Source: JANQRX01 sp963663975
Lineage (GTDB): Bacteria > Pseudomonadota > Alphaproteobacteria > Rhizobiales > Kaistiaceae
Direction: 5' to 3'
Length of the DNA stretch: 64,000 bases
Assembly (NCBI GenBank): GCA_963663975.2
Contig: CAXXRA010000015.1
Span: 682,001 to 746,000, forward strand
Shown: piece by piece, positions 44,170-51,033 of the stretch
Layout: every line of letters begins with the position of its first letter
Position numbering within the stretch: position 1 is the first letter of the stretch
The notes under the pieces: generated by a model
Databases searched by the model: none
Seen by the model: only the letters and a program-made list of their open reading frames with translations
What the model was told of the DNA's origin: nothing
Position numbers and translations under genes: made by a program

Positions 44170-44290
44170 TTAGAACGGGATTTCGTCGCCGTCTTCGACG
44201 AACGGCCCGCCATCGGGCTTGCGAGGAGCGCTGGCGGCTCGGGGAGACGGAAGTCCCGGTGCGATCGCAGCCAATGCCTGACTGCGGATT
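44170..44290 (-). pseudogene. Possible C-terminal scrap of single-stranded DNA-binding protein (SSB)
   Basis: The minus frame ending at TAA 44170 reads APRKPDGGPFVEDGDEIPF, preceded by a Pro/Ala-rich stretch. The acidic tip DGDEIPF is the signature C-terminus of bacterial SSB. No OB-fold domain is present upstream, where a stop interrupts the frame, so this is a fragment. Confidence 0.5.
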
Positions 44291-44469
44291 TCACCGGCTG
44301 ATCAACTTCGCTGTTGCATGGGCCGCGCAGTTGCCCAAGCACCGCACGTTGCCCATTGGGCACCAGCTCGGCCGTCGCCACGCGGTCACTGTCCCTCCTG
44401 ATGCTGTGAATGCAAATTTCTCTGCGCCGCACATTGCCGGCATAGGCCGCCGCCGCACTCGCTGGCGTG

Positions 44470-44688
44470 GAGGGCGTTGCGCCATTTTATGTCGACCTTG
44501 GGGAAGGCTTCACGTCCGGGGCGGGGCTGCCGCAAGCCGGGGAGACCAGGGTCCGTTTTCCCAACAACCACCTCCAATATGCCGTAACCTGGTTTGGCCT
44601 GGCCGCGGCGCTGGTCTTTGTCGTCGGGGGATTTTTGCGGAGCGGGCTTCGAACCGCCGGGGGATCAGGCGTGACCGGCGACGCCTGA
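44470..44688 (+). pseudogene. surf1 3' fragment at the right end of the insertion
   Basis: Encodes the last 58 residues of the intact SURF1 without change (GAGLPQAGETRVRF to GVTGDA). Before 44516 the sequence is still recognisable (GVAPFYVDLGEG versus GVAPFYLDLRED) but clearly diverged and soon frame-disrupted, as if it came from a related species. Confidence 0.85.
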
Positions 44689-44956
44689 CAGCCGCGAGGC
44701 GTCGACGCCGAGCAGCGCCAGGGCGCGGTCGTATTTGGCCGGCAGATTCTGGTCGAAAACCAGGTCCGGCCGGGCTGCACAATGCAGCCAGCCATTGGCC
44801 TGGATTTCGGCTTCGAGCTGCCCGGGCGCCCAGCCGGCATAGCCCAGCGCAAGCATGGCGTCGCGCGGTCCGGAGCCGGTTGCAATGTCCTTGAGAATCT
44901 CGATTGTCGCCGTCAGCGAGATGTTGGCGTCGATCTCCAGGGTCGAGTTCTCGGCG
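44516..44956 (+). repeat. 441-bp direct repeat, copy 2
   Basis: Second copy of the surf1/yqgE 3' region. It keeps yqgE complete and leaves surf1 as a fragment. Confidence 0.95.
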
Positions 44957-45276
44957 AAATAGTCGGCGCTATGAAGCACGAAACCGCGTCCGGTCTCGAC
45001 CGGGCCGCCGCGATTGATCTGGAGGCGCTGCGCGCCTTCCGGCACCTTGATCGCATCGCCTTCGGGGACGACATTGAGCTGCACCAGGAGTTCTTCGAAA
45101 CTGACCTGGTCGGCGGCCTGATTGATCGTCAGTCCCATCGCGCCGTCGGCCGAATGGGCGCACAGGAACACCACCGTCCTTGCGAACCGGTCATCCTGCA
45201 TTCCCGGCATGGCGATCAGGAGCTGGCCGTCAAGAAACCCTTCGGCATGTTCGGCGCCGGCCTTGGGAATTTTCAT
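44665..45276 (-). CDS. YqgE/AlgH family protein (UPF0301)
   Basis: A 203-aa protein with the UPF0301 pattern: GFLDGQLLIAMPGMQDDRFARTV near residue 12, GLTINQAA, a Gly-Gly-Pro motif (NRGGPVETGRGFVLH) and ALGYAGWAPGQLEAEI. Relatives were linked to alginate regulation (AlgH), but the biochemical role is unknown. The start at 45276 gives the family-typical N-terminus. It is complete, unlike the copy at 41081. Confidence 0.9.
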   Translation of the reverse strand: MKIPKAGAEHAEGFLDGQLLIAMPGMQDDRFARTVVFLCAHSADGAMGLTINQAADQVSFEELLVQLNVVPEGDAIKVPEGAQRLQINRGGPVETGRGFVLHSADYFAENSTLEIDANISLTATIEILKDIATGSGPRDAMLALGYAGWAPGQLEAEIQANGWLHCAARPDLVFDQNLPAKYDRALALLGVDASRLSGVAGHA

Positions 45277-45418
45277 CGCAGGTGAGCCTAACACGGGCTC
45301 CCACAATTGCCACCGGGCGCCGCGCCGGCTTCGGGGTCACGGTTTTTTCACGAACAAATGAAAGTGTTGCCTGGTTCGTTGATCGCCGCCGGGGCCGTTC
45401 ACCGCTATCTTCACCGCC

Positions 45419-46255
45419 ATGATATCGCAAACGATCAACCGCACCCTCCTCGGTCTGACGCTTGCAGCGCTGAGCGGCGGACTCTATCCGGCAAGCGCCG
45501 CGATCGGCGCCTGGTCCGATGGCGCCAGGGCGAGTGCCCGTCTGATTGCCGAAGGGGTCGACCAGGACGGCAAGCTGGCCGCAGGGATCGAGATCATTCT
45601 TCCGCCGGGGTGGAAGACCTATTGGCGCAATCCCGGTGACTCCGGCACCGCACCGGTGATCGATTTCTCCGCTTCGACAAATGTCGGCGATGCCCATGTC
45701 TATTTCCCGACGCCGCACCGCTACGATGATGGCTATTCGGTCACCAATATTTATGAGAACCGGGTGGTGCTGCCCGTCACCCTACCGGTCCTCGATCGCC
45801 AAAGTCCGATTGAGTTGGTGGTCAATATGAAGCTCGGGGTGTGCGAAATCGTGTGCATTCCCGAGTCGCTCGATCTGGTGCTGGATGTCCCGGCCACCGG
45901 ACATGACGGCCGCGCTGCCAGGTTGCTGGCCGAAGCGCACGAGCGCCTGCCGCAATCTCCGGAGCCTGGCGTTTTTTCAGTTCTCGGCGTGGCCAGGGAA
46001 GGGGGCACCGACAAGCGTCCCGTGTTCACCGTCAACGCCATTGTCCCGGAGCCCGCGAGCGCCGAAATGTTCATTGAAGGACCCGAGGGCTGGTACCCCA
46101 ACATCCCTAGATTCGCCGGTGAAATCGGTTCGCAGGCCGCCTATCGGGTGAAGTTCAGTCGCCTGGGCGCCAAGACACCGATCGAAGGCGCCGAGTTCCT
46201 GGTCTTGATCGTCTCCGGTGACCGCGCCATCGAGCAGGTGGTCAGCCTCGACTAG
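45419..46255 (+). CDS. Exported DsbD N-terminal-domain-like protein
   Basis: A 278-aa protein with a signal peptide (about residues 1-27), followed by a DsbD-alpha/DsbC_N-type domain: LPPGWKTYWRNPGDSGTAP near residue 61, and the two cysteines in LGVCEIVCIPESL near residue 140 (CxxxC) that normally take electrons. No membrane or thioredoxin domain follows, so it is the stand-alone periplasmic form common in alphaproteobacteria. Its TAG stop is in a CTAG directly followed by a dehydrogenase remnant. Confidence 0.88.
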   Translation: MISQTINRTLLGLTLAALSGGLYPASAAIGAWSDGARASARLIAEGVDQDGKLAAGIEIILPPGWKTYWRNPGDSGTAPVIDFSASTNVGDAHVYFPTPHRYDDGYSVTNIYENRVVLPVTLPVLDRQSPIELVVNMKLGVCEIVCIPESLDLVLDVPATGHDGRAARLLAEAHERLPQSPEPGVFSVLGVAREGGTDKRPVFTVNAIVPEPASAEMFIEGPEGWYPNIPRFAGEIGSQAAYRVKFSRLGAKTPIEGAEFLVLIVSGDRAIEQVVSLD

Positions 46256-46423
46256 GCTGGCGCCGGCGTCGACCAGATCTTCTATCCCGGCGAGTTGGAA
46301 GCCATCGCCGAAGCCCGCAATCGTGCCGAGGGTATCGCCATTGCCGACAACACCTTGGCCGAACTCAGCGCCGCGGCCGCCGGTCTTGGTGTTGCAACGC
46401 TGGACGACATGGCCGTCGCTTAG
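46256..46423 (+). pseudogene. Ldh/malate dehydrogenase-type oxidoreductase C-terminal remnant
   Basis: An open frame without a start, directly after the DsbD-like stop, reads GVDQIFYPGELEAIAEARNR, then AEGIAIADNTLAEL, to a TAG at 46421. This resembles the extreme C-terminus of the Ldh family of NAD(P)-dependent 2-hydroxyacid dehydrogenases (typical ending with a PGE motif and arginine-rich helix). Only about 55 codons remain. Confidence 0.6.
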
Positions 46424-46556
46424 AGCGACCGCGCTAGGCTCCGGTTGCCACTGACGAGATTGGGCCGCCCACCCCACTTGCCGTCCCCTCGACCACGCCG
46501 CCGCGATGGTCTATCGATCGCCGCAACAAAATCCCGCGGCGGGGGGACAGGTCACC

Positions 46557-47051
46557 ATGATTGAAGTCGGAGAACGCCTGCCGGACGGCGCCTTCAGGGT
46601 GAAGGCGGACGACGGATCGGTCGAAGAAATATCGGTTGAGCAATTTTTCGCCGCTCGCAAAGTGGTGCTGGTCGGGCTGCCCGGTGCCTTCACCTCGACC
46701 TGTCACAACTCTCACGCGCCGCAATTCGTCGAAAATGCCGACGCCATGCGGGTGCGGGGCGTTGACGGCATTGCAATTCTGTCGGTCAACGATCACCACG
46801 TCATGAAGGCCTGGGCGCGGTCCCTCGATGGCGACGGAAAAATCGATTTCCTGGCCGATCCGATCGCCGACTTCACCCGTGCGATCGGTATGGACGTCGA
46901 CATGAGCCGCGGCGGCCTTGGCGTTCGTTGCCGTCGGTTCTCGGCGGTGGTCGAGGACCGGGTGGTCGGAACCGTCAACCTCGAAGCGGAAGGCAGCCGC
47001 GGGGTGTCGGCGACCGGCGCGGCGACGATCCTGACCCAGCTCCAGCCCTGA
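46557..47051 (+). CDS. Peroxiredoxin (Prx5/glutaredoxin-type)
   Basis: A 164-aa protein. The peroxidatic cysteine is in GLPGAFTSTCHNSHAPQFV (about Cys49), with the Thr and a later Arg (VRCRRFSAVVEDRVV) completing the site. This is the Prx5 subfamily, which reduces hydrogen and alkyl peroxides with glutathione or thioredoxin. GGGGGGA lies 11 nt before the ATG. It is convergent with the GNAT-rnhA-thrB-ispH run. Confidence 0.93.
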   Translation: MIEVGERLPDGAFRVKADDGSVEEISVEQFFAARKVVLVGLPGAFTSTCHNSHAPQFVENADAMRVRGVDGIAILSVNDHHVMKAWARSLDGDGKIDFLADPIADFTRAIGMDVDMSRGGLGVRCRRFSAVVEDRVVGTVNLEAEGSRGVSATGAATILTQLQP

Positions 47052-47054
47052 CTT

Positions 47055-47504
47055 TCACAACTCTTTGCGAAAATAGACGCGGTCGACGCCCTGCTCGTGG
47101 CCGCGGCCGATTTCGACATATCCCCGCGAGCCGTAGTAGGCGATGTTCTCGGTCATTTTCCTGTGGGTGTAGAGTTCGATCGCGGCGAGCCGCCGGGCCC
47201 TGGCCTCGTCCTCGGCAAACAGGATGAGACGCGAGCCGAGGCCCTGACCCTGTAATGTCGGGGCGATTGCGACGTTTTCGATCAGCACATGATCCCGCCG
47301 TGGATAAAGCACGATGAAGCCGGCGATCGCTTCGCCGGTATCGAGCACGTAGAGCTGTCGATCGTCGATGCTTTGCCCGAAATCGGCCTCCATCGGCGGC
47401 GGCTTCTTCCCCAAACGCGGCAGGTAAACTTCGTAGGCCGCCTGGGCGCACGCCTGAACCGCGGCGAGATCGGCGTGCTCGGCCAATCTGATGGTCGCTG
47501 TCAC
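47055..47504 (-). CDS. GNAT-family N-acetyltransferase
   Basis: A 149-aa single GNAT domain. The acetyl-CoA loop is LIENVAIAPTLQGQGLGSRLI (Q/R-x-x-G-x-G/A near residues 83-90), and the C-terminal helix includes NIAYYGSRGYVEIGR. Substrate unknown. The ATG overlaps the rnhA stop by 4 bp, so it is translationally coupled. Confidence 0.88.
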   Translation of the reverse strand: MTATIRLAEHADLAAVQACAQAAYEVYLPRLGKKPPPMEADFGQSIDDRQLYVLDTGEAIAGFIVLYPRRDHVLIENVAIAPTLQGQGLGSRLILFAEDEARARRLAAIELYTHRKMTENIAYYGSRGYVEIGRGHEQGVDRVYFRKEL

Positions 47505-47989
47505 GGTACGGCTTCCGAGGTTTCTTGCCGGGATGCTTCGGTGCCGCCGCGGTGAGTCTCCAGCCCGGACCGGGCCAACGCGTCGGCACGCTCATTGCCA
47601 TGGCTGCCGGCGTGCCCCTTGACCCAGTGCCAAGTGATCCGGTGGCGTGCCTGAACGCGATCAAGCTCCTGCCACAGAACGCTGTTCTTGACCGGCTTGC
47701 GGGCCGCCGTGCGCCAGCCGTTCCGTTTCCAGTTGACGATCCACTGGGTGATGCCGCCGCGCAGATATTGCGAATCGGTGTGGAGGTCGATGTCGCTCGG
47801 CCGCTTCACAACCCTCAGCGCCTCAATGGCCGCGGTCAGCTCCATCCGGTTGTTGGTCGTTTCGGCCTCGCCGCCGTTGAGTTCCTTCTCCACGCCGTTC
47901 CACTGCAAGAGCGCGCCCCATCCGCCGGGACCAGGATTGCCCGAGCACGCGCCATCGGTCCATATCGTCACGCGACCTTTCGCCATCAT
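47501..47989 (-). CDS. rnhA: Ribonuclease HI
   Basis: A 162-aa enzyme that cleaves RNA in RNA-DNA hybrids. Catalytic residues: Asp in IWTDGACSGNPGPGGW, Glu in NRMELTAAIEAL, Asp in LHTDSQYL and the later Asp in NERADALA, with the VKGHAGSHGN loop. Its start overlaps the thrB stop (ATGATG with TGA). Confidence 0.97.
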   Translation of the reverse strand: MMAKGRVTIWTDGACSGNPGPGGWGALLQWNGVEKELNGGEAETTNNRMELTAAIEALRVVKRPSDIDLHTDSQYLRGGITQWIVNWKRNGWRTAARKPVKNSVLWQELDRVQARHRITWHWVKGHAGSHGNERADALARSGLETHRGGTEASRQETSEAVP

Positions 47990-48951
47990 CGGTCGATTCC
48001 GTAGGCACCGGCGTCGCTCACACTGCGATGGAAGCGCAGCTTCTTGTAGTATTCGAGCGGGTCTTTTGGCACCACCAGCGCCCCGTCGGGGACGATGATC
48101 CAGTCATGCAGCCTGGTCAGCAGGAAGCGCAGCGCCGCACCGCGCGCCAGCAGTGGCAGGGCGTCGATTTCCGCTGCGGCCAGCGGCCGAACCGATCGAT
48201 AGCCGGCCAGCAGCGCCCGTGCTTTGGTGACGTTGAAAGACAAATCGGTCTCGAAGCACCAGGCGTTCAGGCAGATCGCGACGTCGTAGGCGAACATGTC
48301 GTTGCAGGCGAAATAGAAATCGATCAGCCCGGACAGTTCGCTGCCCAGGAAGAAGACGTTGTCGGGAAACAAATCGGCGTGGACGATCCCGTTGGCCAGG
48401 CCACTTGGCCAGGTCGCTTCGGCGAGGTCGAGTTCGGCCTCGATCTGAGCGCCGAGGCCGGGCTCTACCTCGTCGGCTCGCCCCTGGCAGAGCTGGTAGA
48501 GCGGGCGCCAGCCCGGTACGGCCAGAGCATTGGCCCGCGACAGTTGAAAGCCGCTGCCGGCCAGGTGCAGTTCGGCCAGCGCCGCTCCAACGGCACGACA
48601 ATGTTCGGCGGTCGGTCGCCGTACCCAAACGCCGTTGAGGAAAGTGACGATGGCCGCGGGCCGGCCGGCCAGCCGATTGAGGGCATTGCCCGAGCCGTCA
48701 TGCACTGGCGTAGGGCACGAGATACTCCGCGCCGCAAGGTGGTCCATCAGTCCGAGAAAGAAGGGAAGATCATCCTCGGCCACGCGTTTCTCATAGAGGG
48801 TCAGGATGAATTGTCCGGCCTCGGTGGCCAACAGATAATTGGTGTTCTCGACCCCTTCGGCGATGCCCTTGAGCGACTGCACCGCGCCGAGATCATAACC
48901 GCGCATGAACGCGTCGAGTTCTTCATTGGCGAACTCTGTATAGACGGCCAT
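47986..48951 (-). CDS. thrB: Homoserine kinase (ThrB, APH-fold type)
   Basis: A 321-aa aminoglycoside-phosphotransferase-fold kinase that phosphorylates homoserine for threonine synthesis. Key segments: EGVENTNYLLAT near residue 32, the catalytic loop GIVHADLFPDNVFF near 190, and GLIDFYFACNDMFAYD, which holds the metal-binding Asp. This type, unlike the GHMP-type ThrB, is usual in alphaproteobacteria. thrC lies 8.4 kb away. It is followed by rnhA with overlap. Confidence 0.95.
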   Translation of the reverse strand: MAVYTEFANEELDAFMRGYDLGAVQSLKGIAEGVENTNYLLATEAGQFILTLYEKRVAEDDLPFFLGLMDHLAARSISCPTPVHDGSGNALNRLAGRPAAIVTFLNGVWVRRPTAEHCRAVGAALAELHLAGSGFQLSRANALAVPGWRPLYQLCQGRADEVEPGLGAQIEAELDLAEATWPSGLANGIVHADLFPDNVFFLGSELSGLIDFYFACNDMFAYDVAICLNAWCFETDLSFNVTKARALLAGYRSVRPLAAAEIDALPLLARGAALRFLLTRLHDWIIVPDGALVVPKDPLEYYKKLRFHRSVSDAGAYGIDR

Positions 48952-48959
48952 GAATATCG

Positions 48960-49925
48960 TTACTCGACCGCTTCACGCAGTTCGCGCGGCAGATTGAACG
49001 TGACGGACTCGTCGGCGGTGATCACGGTTTCAACCCGAACGTTGAAGCGCTCGGCAAAGGCCTCGATCACTCCCTCGACGAGGATCTCCGGCGCCGAGGC
49101 GCCCGCGGTAATGCCGACCGAGCCGATGGCGGAGAACTGCTGCCAGTCAAGGTCGTGGGCGCGCTGGATCAGCACGGAAACCTTACACCCACTGCGTTCG
49201 GCGACCTCGCGAAGCCGCTGCGAATTGGATGAATTCGGGGCGCCGATCACCACCATGGCATCCACCCGTCGGGCGACCCGTTTGACCGCTTCCTGCCGAT
49301 TGGTGGTGGCGTAACAAATGTCCTCCCGATGGGGCCCGACGATCGCCGGAAAGCGCTCCTTAAAGATGGCGACAATGGCTGCGGTGTCGTCGACCGAAAG
49401 GGTGGTCTGGGTGATGTACGCCAAAGCCTTCGCCGAGCGCGGCTCGAAGGTGCGGGCATCCTGTTCAGTTTCGACGAGGCGTATCGCGCCGGCCGGCAAC
49501 TGTCCCATCGTTCCCTCCACCTCCGGGTGACCGGCGTGACCGACCAGCACGATTTCGCGGCCGCGGCGATGATGGATGTCGGCCTCCCGGTGAACCTTGG
49601 TGACCAGGGGGCAAGTGGCATCAAGACGGAACAAATTGCGCCGCCCGGCCTCTTCGGGCACCGATTTGGCGACCCCGTGGGCGGAGAAGATGACCGGCTG
49701 ATCGGTGGCCGGGATCTCCGACAGCTCTTCGACAAAGACTGCGCCCTTGGCCTTCAGTCGATCGACGACAAAGCGGTTGTGGACGATTTCGTGACGTACG
49801 AAGACCGGAGCCCCGAATTTCCGCAGCGCCAGTTCGACGATCTGTATGGCGCGGTCGACGCCGGCGCAGAATCCACGCGGCGAGCAGAGCAGGATCTCAA
49901 GATCTGGCAGATCGGCGTTCGTCAT
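48960..49925 (-). CDS. ispH: 4-hydroxy-3-methylbut-2-enyl diphosphate reductase
   Basis: A 321-aa 4Fe-4S enzyme catalysing the last MEP-pathway step (HMBPP to IPP and DMAPP). The three cluster cysteines are visible: PRGFCAGVDRAI near residue 20, DATCPLVTKVH near 110 and AERSGCKVSVLI near 230 area. The conserved EXNXT-type region TQTTLSVDD is also present. It heads the ispH-thrB-rnhA-GNAT run; 8 bp separate it from thrB. Confidence 0.96.
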   Translation of the reverse strand: MTNADLPDLEILLCSPRGFCAGVDRAIQIVELALRKFGAPVFVRHEIVHNRFVVDRLKAKGAVFVEELSEIPATDQPVIFSAHGVAKSVPEEAGRRNLFRLDATCPLVTKVHREADIHHRRGREIVLVGHAGHPEVEGTMGQLPAGAIRLVETEQDARTFEPRSAKALAYITQTTLSVDDTAAIVAIFKERFPAIVGPHREDICYATTNRQEAVKRVARRVDAMVVIGAPNSSNSQRLREVAERSGCKVSVLIQRAHDLDWQQFSAIGSVGITAGASAPEILVEGVIEAFAERFNVRVETVITADESVTFNLPRELREAVE

Positions 49926-49938
49926 CGAAAAGATTACT

Positions 49939-49962
49939 CAGAGTTGGTCGAACGGGCTCTAG
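49939..49962 (+). repeat. Solo MITE terminal repeat next to IS481 copy B
   Basis: The sequence cagagttggtcgaacgggct followed by ctag matches the right terminal repeat of the MITE family with one change. No matching left end or internal part is found upstream. It is probably the remnant of a MITE whose other part was lost. Confidence 0.7.
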
Positions 49963-49963
49963 G

Positions 49964-51032
49964 TGTGAATTTTCAGGACGTTGTCCATTCGGTCCTGTCG
50001 AGAGAAGCTGATGTCAGCCAACGTCAGTGATTCTCCGGAGGACCGAATGGACGTTCACCAGAATGCCCATCTTACGCCGAAAGGTCGAGAGGCCATGGTT
50101 CGCGCCGTCATGGATGAGGCCATGACGAAGGCTCAGGCCGCACGCCGTTTCAAGACAACGGCCAAGACCGTCGCCAAGTGGTTGGGCCGGTTTCGCGCGG
50201 AGGGCATTGCCGGGCTTGCCGACCGGTCCTCCAGGCCCCATTCCTCGCCAAGCCAAACGCCTTGGGCCACCGGCGAAGCGGTCGAGGTCTTGCGCCGGGC
50301 TCGTTGCACGCAGGACCACATCGCCCAGGAACTCGGCCTCAGCCGGGCGACCGTCAGCCGTATTCTCAAGCGGCGTGGCCTCAGCCTGTTGTCCGCCCTC
50401 GAGCCCAACCAGCTGTTGTCCGCCCTCGAGCCCAACCACGCCCGCGCTATGAGCGCGAAACGCCAGGCGAAATCATCCATATGGACATCAAGAAGCTCGG
50501 TCGCTTCAATCGTGTCGGCCATCGCATCACCGGCGATCGCAGGCGCCAGAGCAACCAGCGCCATAACGGCACCGCGCCCGGTTGGGAGTATGTCCACGTC
50601 GCCATCGACGACCATTCCCGCATCGGCTTTGCCGACATCTTCCCGAACGAGAAAAAGGAAAGCGCCGTGGCCTTCCTCGAAGCCGCCGTAACCTACTTTG
50701 CCACCCTCGGCGTTACCATCACCCGCGTCATGACCGACAATGGATCATGCTACAGATCCAAGGCCTTCCGCGATGCCTGCCGAAGGCTCACCATCAAGCA
50801 TATCCGCACCAAACCCTACACGCCTCAGACCAATGGCAAGGCCGAACGCTTCATCCAGACAATGTTGCGAGAATGGGCCTACGCAACCGAATTCCACAAC
50901 TCAGACCAGCGAAAAGCAGATCTGCCGAAATGGCAGCACGCTACAACTGGCATCGACCCCATGCCAGCCTCAATCGACAAACACCAATCAGCCGACTCGG
51001 CCTGAACCGGGACAACCTGTTGAAGCTTCACA
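49964..51032 (+). mobile_element. IS481-family element, copy B (defective)
   Basis: 1069 bp with the same ends as copies A and C. Flanks are TCTAGG (left, 49958-49963) and GCTAGG (right, 51033-51038): a 6-bp duplication with one difference. Two indels break the transposase. Confidence 0.92.
50047..51005 (+). pseudogene. IS481-family transposase, frameshifted copy B
   Basis: Compared with copy C, a partial tandem duplication (tgttgtccgccctcgagccc, repeated) adds 23 bp near 50408-50436 and a single base is lost near 50939 (cagcacgctac versus cagcaccgctac). The N-terminal helix-turn-helix part is in one frame, and the DDE core is in another. The net +22 bp is not corrected. Confidence 0.93.
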
Positions 51033-51033
51033 G

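Larger units (their letters stand above)
41373..44515. mobile_element. 3.1-kb inserted segment between 441-bp direct repeats
   Basis: Lies between the two surf1/yqgE repeats. It carries a LysR regulator, a divergent exported RidA protein, a Sel1 pseudogene, an SSB C-terminal scrap and, at its right end, diverged surf1-like sequence. No recombinase is seen. The layout [surf1 complete, yqgE 3' part]-insert-[surf1 3' part, yqgE complete] is what a single crossover with incoming homologous DNA gives. Confidence 0.8.

Noticed and set aside
41373..44515. The surf1/yqgE insertion as an integrase-driven genomic island
   Set aside because: No integrase, excisionase or tRNA site is seen, and the 441-bp border is much longer than a normal attachment core; homologous recombination fits better.
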